A stretch of 34,682 nt of DNA from Coriobacteriaceae bacterium (GCA_019421015.1 JAHZGC010000003.1:178405-213086); one strand, 5' to 3'; positions 25,100 to 33,515 are shown, numbered from the stretch's first letter. Made by a program: numbers and translations. Notes: generated by a model from the sequence alone, not told the origin.

Positions 25100-25115
25100 C
25101 GATACAAATGTATCG
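25100..25115. promoter_or_regulatory. Perfect palindrome before the HXXEE gene
   Basis: CGATACA-AA-TGTATCG is a perfect 7-base inverted repeat 20 bases upstream of the ATG at 25136, just before the ribosome site. It shares CGATAC and GTATC half-sites with the dyad at 26535-26554, so the nearby TetR regulator may bind both. Confidence 0.6.
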
Positions 25116-25135
25116 TTACCCAAGAAGGAGGCGTT

Positions 25136-25855
25136 ATGGAAACCCTGTTGCAGGCATGGCTCTCTATCTGGCTGTACGTGATGACGGCCATAGGGATAGT
25201 CCTTGCATACCTTGTCTACATGCACCGGCATGACTGGTCAAAAACCAACATCCTGTGCACGCTCGCCATCATCGTGCTCGTGCTGCACGTGCTTGAGGAA
25301 TGGGTCTTTCCCGGAGGGCTCCACTACTCCTACAACATAGCCCACGGGTCGACCGATCTGTCGCGCTATCCCATGAACCGCCTGACCGACATGATCACGA
25401 ATTTCGGCGCCGTCGTGCTGGGCTGCGTCGTGCTCAGATTCTGGGGTTTCCGCAAGCCCGCGGCCATAGGGGTCATGCTGTTCAGTGCCTTCGAGGTGAT
25501 CATCCACGTAAGCATCGGCCTCGCCGACATGAGGCTGTTCGGCCCCTATGGGATGAGTGTGCTGTACTCGCCGGGACTCGTCACCTCCCTGTTCGGCTTT
25601 TTGCCCATAAGCGTGGGGCTCGCCATCGAGCTGTTCAAGAACAAGGCCACACGGCCGACCTTTTGGCAGTGGGTGATGGGAATCGGCGCGATGCTCTTCT
25701 TCTGCTTTTTGCTTATCAACCTGCCGGAGTCGCTGCTCGGAAACGCGGAGTCGCCCTACGAGTTCACGAACCGCGGGTTCTATGAGCAGTACGGACAGAG
25801 CTACGAGGCCAACCACGGCGCGCGGTATTTCGAAGGCGAGAAGGACGTCCGATAG
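25136..25855 (+). CDS. HXXEE-domain integral membrane protein
   Basis: A 239-residue membrane protein with about six hydrophobic segments. The naming motif HVLEE occurs at 51-55 in an otherwise hydrophobic helix, and a second buried histidine follows in FEVIIHVSIGLADMRLFGP (about 125). This pattern, with Glu and His inside membrane helices, defines the HXXEE family and suggests metal or proton handling; no function is established. AAGGAGG is 5 bases from the ATG. An upstream continuation of the frame to 25007 crosses a repeat element and is not used. A perfect palindrome in the leader suggests repression, likely by the convergent TetR gene 50 bases downstream. Confidence 0.82.
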   Translation: METLLQAWLSIWLYVMTAIGIVLAYLVYMHRHDWSKTNILCTLAIIVLVLHVLEEWVFPGGLHYSYNIAHGSTDLSRYPMNRLTDMITNFGAVVLGCVVLRFWGFRKPAAIGVMLFSAFEVIIHVSIGLADMRLFGPYGMSVLYSPGLVTSLFGFLPISVGLAIELFKNKATRPTFWQWVMGIGAMLFFCFLLINLPESLLGNAESPYEFTNRGFYEQYGQSYEANHGARYFEGEKDVR

Positions 25856-25905
25856 GCCGGGCTCGCGGCGGCACCCGAGAACAGGCAGCCGATGTGCCTC
25901 GCCCG

Positions 25906-26460
25906 TTACTTGGAGGCAACCATCATCTGCAACTGGTCCCCAACGATGCCCACCAGCTCGTCGGCCGACTCGCGCCGACCGCCGTCGAGCCATGCGGTGA
26001 GAACGCCGATGAGGACGCCGGTCCTTATCGCCATGAAGTAGCGCCGCTGGTCGCGGGGCAACCCCGGCAGCTCGCCATAGCGCCGTTCGAGCAGGGCGGC
26101 GTTACGCAGGTGGCTCCCATAGACGATGTCGTGGCGGTTGGCTCTGATGAGCAGCTCGAGAACCTCACTGTGGGAGGCCCAATAAGAGAAGAAATGGCGC
26201 GCCAGGTCGAGCTCGCCCGTGAACTCAGGGGGCCGCCAGCCGCACAGCGCCTCGTGGAATCCCAGGTCGCACTGCCAGGCAAGCACGTCGCTCACGTCGT
26301 CGAAGCCGCGGTAGAAGGTCGAGCGCGCCACGCCTGACGCCCGCTGCAGGTCTGTGACGGTCACCTCTGCCAAGAGCTTCTCTTTGAGGCAGGCAAGAAG
26401 CCCCTGATAGAGGAGGTCTGCCGACTGCAGGGTGCGCCTATCGTTCTTGATATGGTGCAT
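25906..26460 (-). CDS. TetR/AcrR-family transcriptional regulator
   Basis: A 184-residue regulator with an N-terminal helix-turn-helix (LLAEVTVTDLQRASGVARSTFYRGFDDVSDVLAW, about 28-62) and a helical C-terminal domain (TetR_C_8-like: HFFSYWASHSEVLELLIRANRHDIVYGSHL). GGAGGG is 5 bases from the ATG. It converges with the HXXEE gene and diverges from the intact Tat flavoprotein gene. Related CGATAC/GTATC palindromes stand before both neighbours, making both likely targets. Confidence 0.9.
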   Translation of the reverse strand: MHHIKNDRRTLQSADLLYQGLLACLKEKLLAEVTVTDLQRASGVARSTFYRGFDDVSDVLAWQCDLGFHEALCGWRPPEFTGELDLARHFFSYWASHSEVLELLIRANRHDIVYGSHLRNAALLERRYGELPGLPRDQRRYFMAIRTGVLIGVLTAWLDGGRRESADELVGIVGDQLQMMVASK

Positions 26461-26534
26461 GGCCTCCCTCCTCCCGTCGCCGGAATCGCGGCCCCTGCTG
26501 CGCTACAACTTCGGTCGCATTGTAGCACTTGATT

Positions 26535-26554
26535 CGATACGAATGGAGCGTATC
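26535..26554. promoter_or_regulatory. Dyad before the Tat flavoprotein gene, candidate TetR operator
   Basis: CGATACG (26535-26541) faces CGTATC (26549-26554) across 7 bases, in the 189-base region between the divergent TetR gene and the flavoprotein gene. The half-site CGATAC is also in the perfect palindrome at 25100-25115, although the spacing differs. Confidence 0.5.
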
Positions 26555-26649
26555 TCGTTTCGCCCTACACTGGGCCTCGAGGCGCCGGCTCGAAGACGAG
26601 CAGCATCGACGTGCTGGCGCATACCGCACCTCATCGAAAGGGGAACACC

Positions 26650-28431
26650 ATGCAGCACCGCTCCGCCGCCCCGTCCGTCACCCGCCGCTCGTTCGTCGCT
26701 ATGGCCGCCTCCGCAACGGCCACGACCGCGACGTTGGGGGCCTCCGGCGCTTCCGCCGTCGAGACCGCCCAGACCGCCGACAAGGACGCCCTGTTCGAGC
26801 AGGCCGCCAACGCCGATACGTCCGCAGGTGCCGCCGCCCCCTCGGGCGACGACTGGCTCGGCGAGCCGCCCGCCATCTCCGACAACATGGTCGCATCGGA
26901 GCTGTTCGCCGACGTCGTGGTCGTTGGATGCGGCATCGCCGGCGTGGCCGCAGTACGCTCGGCCGCCGAAGAAGGGGCCACAGTCGTGGCCATCGAGAAG
27001 GCTGCGGGACCCCAGTGCCGCAGCAGCCAGTTTGCCCTCATGGGCGGCAAACTCCAGGAGCGCTGGGGGCGCACCAACGTCGACCCCGACCTGGTGATCG
27101 GCCACGAGATGGACGAGGGGTCATACTTCCCCAAGCGCGCCATATGGTCGAAGTGGGCCCGCGAGGGTGCCGACGTCTTTGACTGGTACGTCGAGGCGCT
27201 CGAGGGCATCATGATCGGCGACACCCACATAGACGACGTGCCCGACGATACCACAGCCGTGCTGCCCATGTACCATCCCCAGCCCGAGGGCTACGACTGG
27301 CGCACCGAGACCCACGCGTGCTTCCCACTGAGCGCCTGGATCATCCCCGCCCAGCAGCCGGTCCTCGACGCCAACATGCAGAAAGCCGTCGACACCGGCA
27401 ATGTCACCGCGCTGTGGGGCCACTTTGCCGAGAAGCTCATCATGGAGGGCAGCCGCTGCATCGGCGTGTACACGCGCGACGCCGAGACCGGCGGCTACGT
27501 GAAGGTGAACGCCGCCAAGGGCGTGGTCCTGGCAACCGGCGACTACGGCAGTAACGTCGCGATGGTGGCCCACTTCTGCCCCGACGTGGCCGCCAACGGG
27601 ATCTTCTGCCTGTGGCCCAACTTCGACGTCGAGGGCAACCCCACCAACACTGGCGACGGCCTCAAACTGGGGGCCTGGGTGGGCGCGCTCGTGCAGCAGC
27701 ACCACGCCCCGATGATCCACCACATGGGCGGCGGCAACGGCGTGCTCATGGGCACGCTGGGCATCAGTCCCTACCTGCGCCTGGACCTCAACGGCAAACG
27801 CTTCATGGACGAGGACTGCCCCGGTCAGCAGACCGAGAACCAGATTGAGCGCCTCAAAAGCAAGAAGTGCTACATGTTCTGGGACGCCGACTGGGCCGAG
27901 CAGGTGCCACACTTCGCGGCCCAGCACGGCGGCGTAGCCTACGTGCTCGACGAACTGCCTCAGAACAACATGCCCGACGGCGCGGTGCTGCGCAGCGCGG
28001 TGGACGACGCCGTGGCAGCCGGTAACGTGATGGCGGCCGACAGCATCGAGGCCCTGCTCGACCAGATCGACGACATAGACCGTGCCGCCGCGCTCGCCTC
28101 GGTCGAGCGTTATAACGAGCTTGCCCGGGCAGGCTACGACGAGGACTTTGGCAAGCCGGCCGGACGCATGTTCCCCCTGCAGACCGCCCCGTTCTACTGC
28201 TGCGTGATGGACCAGGCCGCCATGCTGGCCTGCATCGGAGGCCTGGAGAGCGACGAGGACTGCCATACCTTTGACGCCGACCGCAACGTCATCGGCGGCC
28301 TGTACGTGGCGGGCAACGTCCAAGGCGACCGCTTCGCCGTACAGTACCCCATCGCGCTTAAAGGCGCGAGCCACTCGATGGCGCTGTATTACGGCTACGT
28401 CGCCGACAAGAACGCCGTAGCCGAGCTGTAG
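26650..28431 (+). CDS. Tat-exported FAD-binding fumarate-reductase-type flavoprotein (intact)
   Basis: A 593-residue flavoprotein with a twin-arginine signal (SVTRRSFVAMAASA, residues 9-22). After a spacer rich in Ala, Asp and Gly it has the Rossmann motif VVVVGCGIAGVAAVRSAAEEG (about 95-115), GVVLATGDYGSN, the capping domain and the FAD-contacting C-terminus IGGLYVAGNVQGDRFAVQYPIALKGASHS. There is no FMN domain or heme motif, so the electron donor must be another protein. The acceptor is unknown; the family includes fumarate, urocanate and other enoate reductases. AAAGGGGA precedes the ATG by 5 bases. It is complete and divergent from a TetR regulator that probably controls it. Confidence 0.92.
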   Translation: MQHRSAAPSVTRRSFVAMAASATATTATLGASGASAVETAQTADKDALFEQAANADTSAGAAAPSGDDWLGEPPAISDNMVASELFADVVVVGCGIAGVAAVRSAAEEGATVVAIEKAAGPQCRSSQFALMGGKLQERWGRTNVDPDLVIGHEMDEGSYFPKRAIWSKWAREGADVFDWYVEALEGIMIGDTHIDDVPDDTTAVLPMYHPQPEGYDWRTETHACFPLSAWIIPAQQPVLDANMQKAVDTGNVTALWGHFAEKLIMEGSRCIGVYTRDAETGGYVKVNAAKGVVLATGDYGSNVAMVAHFCPDVAANGIFCLWPNFDVEGNPTNTGDGLKLGAWVGALVQQHHAPMIHHMGGGNGVLMGTLGISPYLRLDLNGKRFMDEDCPGQQTENQIERLKSKKCYMFWDADWAEQVPHFAAQHGGVAYVLDELPQNNMPDGAVLRSAVDDAVAAGNVMAADSIEALLDQIDDIDRAAALASVERYNELARAGYDEDFGKPAGRMFPLQTAPFYCCVMDQAAMLACIGGLESDEDCHTFDADRNVIGGLYVAGNVQGDRFAVQYPIALKGASHSMALYYGYVADKNAVAEL

Positions 28432-28438
28432 TCCGCAT

Positions 28439-28486
28439 CTCCCCGCCCACCGCTCGCCCCGCATGCGCCACACGGTGGGCGGGGAG
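28439..28486 (+). terminator. Hairpin after the Tat flavoprotein gene
   Basis: CTCCCCGCCCACCG and CGGTGGGCGGGGAG form a perfect 14-pair stem around a 20-base loop, 8 bases after the stop codon. It has no T-run. Confidence 0.7.
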
Positions 28487-28510
28487 ACCGCTGTAACGCA
28501 GTATGCGCAG

Positions 28511-28587
28511 AAAATTCTTCATTTCGTAGATTTCTCCAAAAAGAAAATTCCTCATTTCGTAGATTATTGCCCAATAAAAATTCCCCA
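28511..28587. repeat. 33-base tandem repeats upstream of the DUF4143 ATPase gene
   Basis: AAAATTC begins at 28511, 28544 and 28577, exactly 33 bases apart. The first two copies share AAAATTC(T/C)TCATTTCGTAGATT with one difference; the third keeps AAAATTCCCCAT only. Read on the minus strand they give repeated YEMRNFL / YEMKNFL peptides of 11 residues. The repeats end about 55 bases before the ATPase ATG and are much more AT-rich than their surroundings. Confidence 0.8.
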
Positions 28588-28643
28588 TGCGCGTATGATA
28601 CCTACCCAGCAAGACTGGTCGCATCGCCACATTGGGGGACACC

Positions 28644-30002
28644 ATGCTCAGACGCAAGATCACCTGCGGCCTCGAGGCCTGGCGCGCGCAGCCGCAGCGC
28701 AAGGCCCTTCTCGTGACCGGCGCCCGGCAAATCGGAAAGAGCTGCTCCCTGCGCGAGCTCGGCCGTACCCGCTATCGAGCTTCGTTCGAAGTCAACCTGC
28801 TCGAAAACCCCGTCGCACGGCGCGCCCTCGCTGAGGCCCGCGACGTCCGTGACTTTATCTCCCGCATCACGGTCATGGCTCCCGACCGTCTCCCGCCGGG
28901 CGAGACCCTGATTTTCATCGACGAGATCCAGGAGCTCCCCGACATCATGACGTGGGCCAAATTCCTGGTCGAGGATGGCAGGTACGACTGGGCCTTCTCC
29001 GGTTCCATGCTCGGCACCGAGTTCAAAGGGGTCCGTTCCTACCCCGTTGGCTACGTCCACGAGCTTCAGATGTTTCCGATGGACTTCGAGGAGTTCTGCT
29101 GGGCACTCGACCTCTCGTCGGAGGCTTTCGGCGCCATCGTGGACGCCTGCGAAAAAGAAGAATCGGTCGCCCCCTATCTCCACGACGCCATGCTCGCCAA
29201 CTTCCGCACCTACCTCGTTACCGGCGGCATGCCCGAGGTCGTTCAACGGTTCTTAGACACCCAGGGCGATCTGGGCGCCGTGCGCGAACTACAGACCGAG
29301 CTGAACCGACAGTATCGGCACGACATCTCCAAATACGCCGCGTCCCGTGCCCTCCAGGTGCAGAGCATCTTCGACCAGCTGCCCGTTCAACTCGAGGGCG
29401 ATTCGCAGCGCTTCGTACTCAATTCCGTCGATCCCGAGGCACGGTTCGAAAAGTATCAGCGCGACTTTGTATGGCTGGTCAACGCAGGCGTGGGCCTCAA
29501 AACCGACCTTGTAGACGAACCCCTGTCTCCCCTACTCAAATACGCCCAGCCTTCCCGGTTCAAACTATATCAGTCGGACACAGGCATGCTTATGGCACGC
29601 TATCCGCAGTCGCTTGCCCAGGCAACCTACCTTGACGACAAACACCCCAATCTGGGTGGCATCTACGAGAACGCCGTAGCCCAGCAACTCACGGCATCGG
29701 GGCATTCTCTGTTCTATTTCATGACAAAGAAACGCGGCGAGGTCGACTTTGTGGTGGACGGTCCAAACGGTACCGCAGTTCTGCTTGAGGTAAAGTCGGG
29801 CCGCTACTACCACGCCCATGCAGCCCTGGACCACGTGCTCGAGAACCCGGCCTGGAATGTCGAGCAAGGCATCGTGCTGTCGCGGAACAACGTGGAGAGA
29901 ACGGGCCACGTGCTCTACCTCCCCCTCTACGCGACGTTCTACCTTGAGCGACTACTGGTGCCTAAGTCTGAGCCTCTGCGGCTGGCAGTGCACCGGGTCT
30001 AA
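28644..30002 (+). CDS. AAA_14 ATPase with DUF4143 domain
   Basis: A 452-residue protein of the ATP-binding / DUF4143 family. Walker A is VTGARQIGKSCSL (about 24-36), Walker B is LIFIDEIQEL (about 89-98), and sensor-like FSGSMLG follows. The C-terminal DUF4143 part has the nuclease-fold pattern YENAVAQQLTA...GEVDFVVDG...LLEVKSGRYYH, typical of restriction-endonuclease-like domains. ATG at 28644 follows GGGGGA by 4 bases; a TTG at 28632 is in frame but less likely. The family is abundant in anaerobes, and its biological role is unsettled. It ends 4 bases into the convergent LuxR gene. The 33-base repeats upstream may be its control region. Confidence 0.9.
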   Translation: MLRRKITCGLEAWRAQPQRKALLVTGARQIGKSCSLRELGRTRYRASFEVNLLENPVARRALAEARDVRDFISRITVMAPDRLPPGETLIFIDEIQELPDIMTWAKFLVEDGRYDWAFSGSMLGTEFKGVRSYPVGYVHELQMFPMDFEEFCWALDLSSEAFGAIVDACEKEESVAPYLHDAMLANFRTYLVTGGMPEVVQRFLDTQGDLGAVRELQTELNRQYRHDISKYAASRALQVQSIFDQLPVQLEGDSQRFVLNSVDPEARFEKYQRDFVWLVNAGVGLKTDLVDEPLSPLLKYAQPSRFKLYQSDTGMLMARYPQSLAQATYLDDKHPNLGGIYENAVAQQLTASGHSLFYFMTKKRGEVDFVVDGPNGTAVLLEVKSGRYYHAHAALDHVLENPAWNVEQGIVLSRNNVERTGHVLYLPLYATFYLERLLVPKSEPLRLAVHRV

Positions 30003-31516
30003 CCGGTGGAGAAGCCCCCGGGTTCCAACGCCCCTTCTGTCAGCGAGAGCAGTCCCTGCTGGGAATGCACGCCCAGCTTGGCGTAGATGTGGCTGATATG
30101 GGCCTTGGCGGTGTTGCGCGTCACGGTGAGCACTTCCATGATGAACCGGGCGTTGCGGCCGCGGGCCAAAAGCTCCAGGACCTCCTGCTCACGCGGGGTG
30201 AGGCCACCGGCCGCTCCCAGCTCACGGCAGCGCTCGTCAAGGGTTGGGGCATCTATGGGCGGGGCTTCTCCGGTGGTTCCCCCGTCCTGCGACTGCGATT
30301 CGGCAGCCTGCTGCTCCCCCAGCTCGCCCTTCTCAACCGGGTCCAGCGCCTCCACCCCTTGGATGGCCGCCGTGAAGCTAAAGCCCTTGAACACCGTCCA
30401 GATAAACACGAAGAAGACTATTGCCAGCAGCAAGATCACCGCCTGGGTTCCGCGGGGGTCCTGGGCCACGGTCGAGAAGGCGACCCGCCCCAGGTTCGCA
30501 CCCGCAAAACGACCGGACATCTGCAGGGCGAAGGTCGCCGCGAACACCGGCAGCACCGCCGCCACGCTGCGCCGCCCCACGCTGTAGATGAGCAGCCATA
30601 TGAGGATATCGAAGCAGGTGGATCCCAAGAAAAGGAACGTGTGCGCAACAAAGGCGTCCCGTCCCAGGAACAGCGGGGCCAGGAGCAGCCCCACCATGAT
30701 GCACAGGGCGCTGAGCGAGAACAGGCGGTCCTCCTGTCCTGCGCGCTGCACGAGCAGCAGATAGAGCACCCCAAGCAGCACGAAAACCACCACCATGCGA
30801 CGCGCCGAGAGACCTGGCACCCCCAGGGCGTTCGAGAAGTTGTAGGTCATCGACACAAGAAACACCGCAAAGAACAGCCGGTTCGGGGGCCGCAGGGCCG
30901 AGAGCGGGTTGGTAAGCTGGAGTACCTCGAGGGATTCTCCGCTGCGCAGGGTGGCCATGAACGGGGCGTCGGCCGCGGCGAGACCCGCCACCGTCCCCAG
31001 GCACACCAGGCCCAGGACCACTGCCCCCGCCACGGGGTCCAAGGACAGCGAGTAGACCGGTAGCAGAAGCTGCCGCAGCAGCGTGCCGCCCACCACGGCA
31101 ACAGCGGCAAGCTTGAGGGTGGGCAGCCGCACGAGCGGGCAGGTGAGCAGGTAGGTCATCCATGCGTAGACCGCCGCATAGCAGACCGTGCCGCATGCTC
31201 CCGCCACATCGCCGCCCGCAAGGCCCCGTACGGCGAACAGCACGGCCATGGCCACCGCAAGCAGGGCCGCCACAATCGAAGGGCCGCGACGGCCCAGCAC
31301 CTGGGGGCGCACATAGGCCACGACGGCCAACACAACGTAGGCGACCGTGGCAGACAGCGCCCGTGCACCGTAGAAGACGCCCGTGTACCGGCCCGCCATC
31401 GACGACGCCGTGAGAATCGCCCCCAAGGCTGCCAAGCACCCCAAGGTCATCGCCGCACTGTGCCGGCTGACACCGCGAAGAGGGCCGCGCGCGATGGGGC
31501 TGTGGGCAACTGGCAT
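29999..31516 (-). CDS. Membrane-anchored LuxR-type transcriptional regulator
   Basis: A 505-residue protein. Residues 20-390 are hydrophobic, with about ten to twelve membrane helices in pairs. The C-terminal segment (about 435-500) is a LuxR/GerE helix-turn-helix: LTPREQEVLELLARGRNARFIMEVLTVTRNTAKAHISHIYAKLGVHS. This one-component architecture is characteristic of Coriobacteriia, where such genes sit beside flavoprotein genes. AAAGGA is 9 bases from the ATG at 31516. Only 44 bases separate it from the divergent flavoprotein remnant, so its promoter region may have been cut by the same deletion. Two GGGYTTCTCC copies (30008, 30262) and a near copy (30931) lie in the gene. Confidence 0.9.
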   Translation of the reverse strand: MPVAHSPIARGPLRGVSRHSAAMTLGCLAALGAILTASSMAGRYTGVFYGARALSATVAYVVLAVVAYVRPQVLGRRGPSIVAALLAVAMAVLFAVRGLAGGDVAGACGTVCYAAVYAWMTYLLTCPLVRLPTLKLAAVAVVGGTLLRQLLLPVYSLSLDPVAGAVVLGLVCLGTVAGLAAADAPFMATLRSGESLEVLQLTNPLSALRPPNRLFFAVFLVSMTYNFSNALGVPGLSARRMVVVFVLLGVLYLLLVQRAGQEDRLFSLSALCIMVGLLLAPLFLGRDAFVAHTFLFLGSTCFDILIWLLIYSVGRRSVAAVLPVFAATFALQMSGRFAGANLGRVAFSTVAQDPRGTQAVILLLAIVFFVFIWTVFKGFSFTAAIQGVEALDPVEKGELGEQQAAESQSQDGGTTGEAPPIDAPTLDERCRELGAAGGLTPREQEVLELLARGRNARFIMEVLTVTRNTAKAHISHIYAKLGVHSQQGLLSLTEGALEPGGFSTG

Positions 31517-31560
31517 GGAGGGGCTTCCTTTGGGCTACGTGGTCGCAGTTAGCTCGGTCG

Positions 31561-33003
31561 GTGCAAAGCATGCCCGTGGTGGGGAGTGCCCACAACGACA
31601 TCGGCGCCTGCAACTCGCGCTTCCAGGCGGAAGCAGGCCTCGAGATCGACCCCGGCCGCTGGCTGTGCGAGTGGGCCCGCTACGCCTCCTACAAAAACGA
31701 CTTCTCGGTGGGCAAGGTCTGGGTCGACAACTCCGGCGAGTTCGTGGAGTGGCTGGCCGACACCTACGAGAAGTACTCGGGCGTGCCCTCGACCGTGACC
31801 ATCGGCGTCGAGAACGGCGGCGAAGGCCGCGCCGGCGGCACCATCTACTACATGCCGCCCGAGTGCCACAGCATCTCGAACGAGGGCTTTAAGAACGACG
31901 ACCCCAACGCCCGCATGCCCTTCCTCGGCCACACCGCCATCCAGCAGAAGATCCTCGAGGACACCGGCCACGAGATCAAGTTCGAGCACGAGCTCGCGGA
32001 GCTCATTCGCGAGGACGGCGGTGCGGTGACCGGCGCCATCTTTACCACGCCCGACGGATACGTGCAGATCAACGCCAAGAACACCGTGCTCGCTTGCGGC
32101 GGCTACGCCAACAACCCCGAGATGATGAAGGCGCTCAACCTCAACGCCGTAAAGGCCATCACCTCCATGAACGCCAACCCGGCCAACCTGGGCCAGGGCA
32201 TCAAGGCCGCCATGTGGGTGGGCGCCGCCAAGGACCTCGACCCTGCCGAGATGCTCTTTGACCGCGGCCTGGTGGCCCCCGGCGTGAACGCCGGCTACCA
32301 GGAGAACGGTGCCTTCGCCCGCACCGGCCAGCACAACCTGGGCAGCCAGTGCTTCCTCAAGGTGGACCGCCGCGGTGAGCGTATCGCCAACGAGAGCGCC
32401 AACTACGACGCCATCTGCCACGCGGCCGCCAACCGACCCGGCGGCGTGTGGTGCATCCTCTTCGACGAGAACGCAGCCGACGACGTGAACCGCTTCCAGA
32501 CCCAGGGCTGCTCGGCCGGCACCTGGAAGCGCACCCTCACGCCCGGCACCTCCCCTGCCGACGCCTACGCCAAGGAGATCGAGGAGGGCACCATCATGCA
32601 GGCCGACACCCTCGAGGAGCTCGGCGCCAAGCTGGGCTTCGAGGGCGAGGCGCTCGACACCTTCCTGGCCACGTGCGCCCGCTACAACGAGCTCTACGAC
32701 CTGCAGCAGGACGTGGACTTCGGCAAGGAGGCCTACCGCCTCTCCGAGCTGCGCAACCCGCCCTTCTACGGCGGCTGGTACGGCGCCTCGATCCTGACCA
32801 CCCTCGACGGCCTGCGCATCAACAAGCACCTGCAGGTCCTCGACACCGCCGAGGAGCCGATTCCCGGCCTCTATGCCGTCGGCACCTGCTCGGGCAGCTA
32901 CTACTCGGGCAACTACCCCGTGTACCTGGTGGGGAACTGCCTGGGCCGCAACATGACCTTTGGCTACCAGGTCATCAAGGAGATTGCCGGCGACGTGGCG
33001 TAG
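31561..33003 (+). pseudogene. FAD-binding flavoprotein lacking its N-terminus
   Basis: The frame gives 480 residues of a fumarate-reductase-type flavoprotein: MPVVGSAHNDIGACNSRFQAEAG, FVEWLADTYEKYSGVP, NTVLACGGYANNPEMMKAL, and the C-terminal IPGLYAVGTCSGSYYSGNYPVYLVGNCLGRNMTFG. The family's signal peptide and the GxGxxG dinucleotide-binding start, normally about 60-100 residues, are absent. No ribosome site precedes the only possible starts (GTG 31561, ATG 31570). The remainder is undamaged, so the 5' end was probably removed by a deletion that stopped 44 bases before the divergent LuxR gene. That regulator was presumably its partner. Confidence 0.82.
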
Positions 33004-33165
33004 ACCGGAAGGGCGCGGGCGTGACGGCGCGCGGGTGCGGTTGTGCAGGCGTCCACGGTTGGGATGCAGGCACGGTTGTGCGGGCTGACTCAGGTTTGGT
33101 TTCGCACGCAACTTGAGAGTTTCTCCGCTAAACCCCAGATGAGACGGGCATGTAGGTTAAGGGTT

Positions 33166-33288
33166 TTACGGAACAGATACATACTCAGCCTGCACAACCG
33201 TCAGTACCCCACCCGGCCGCCCATCCTCCACGCGAATTTGGCCCCCGATGGCGTCAAGGATCAACGACGACGAGCAAACTCTCCGGAA
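33166..33288 (-). other. Possible coding remnant beside the palindromic element
   Basis: Minus-strand frame ending at 33166 reads SSLILDAIGGQIRVEDGRPGGVLTVV, which vaguely resembles the C-terminal ATP-binding G-box of histidine kinases (GG-x-I-x-V-E...PGG). It stops at the palindromic element starting at 33290 and has no upstream continuation. The likeness may be chance. The rest of 33004-33289 has no gene; it contains a near copy of the GGGYTTCTCC motif at 33117-33126. Confidence 0.2.
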
Positions 33289-33289
33289 C

Positions 33290-33515
33290 CTGGACGGAAT
33301 CGGGACTTTGCGACAAAAGGGGAGGGCGCTGTGGACAAGATCCAAACTATGCGACACGGTTTTGCTACGTCGGCGGAATGACATAGCGACCAGCAAGAAT
33401 TGTACCTGCGGAGATACCAACAGCCAGTCAAGTAATACCTTGAAAGGATGTCGCAAAGTCTGGATTCCGTCCATCTCGACCTGACCGGAAATCGCAAAGT
33501 CCGAATCCTGTCCAC
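33290..33515. repeat. ~225-bp intergenic palindromic element of four CTTTGCGA units (copy 2)
   Basis: Four ~29-base units lie at 33290-33315 and 33331-33360 (plus strand) and 33448-33472 and 33487-33515 (minus strand), facing inward across about 85 bases. Spacing is nearly the same as in copy 1 at 13610-13833 (total 226 against 224 bases). All eight units in the window keep the frame reading [MVL]-D/G-x-I-x-(T/A)-LRHG on one strand, with changes largely at third-codon-like positions. The centre shares a CAGTCA(A/G)G stretch with copy 1. It lies between convergent genes, as copy 1 does. Confidence 0.85.

Noticed and set aside
28511..28587. CRISPR-like array
   Set aside because: Only two good repeats plus one partial, spacers of about 11 bases, and no cas genes; better read as a tandem repeat or control array.
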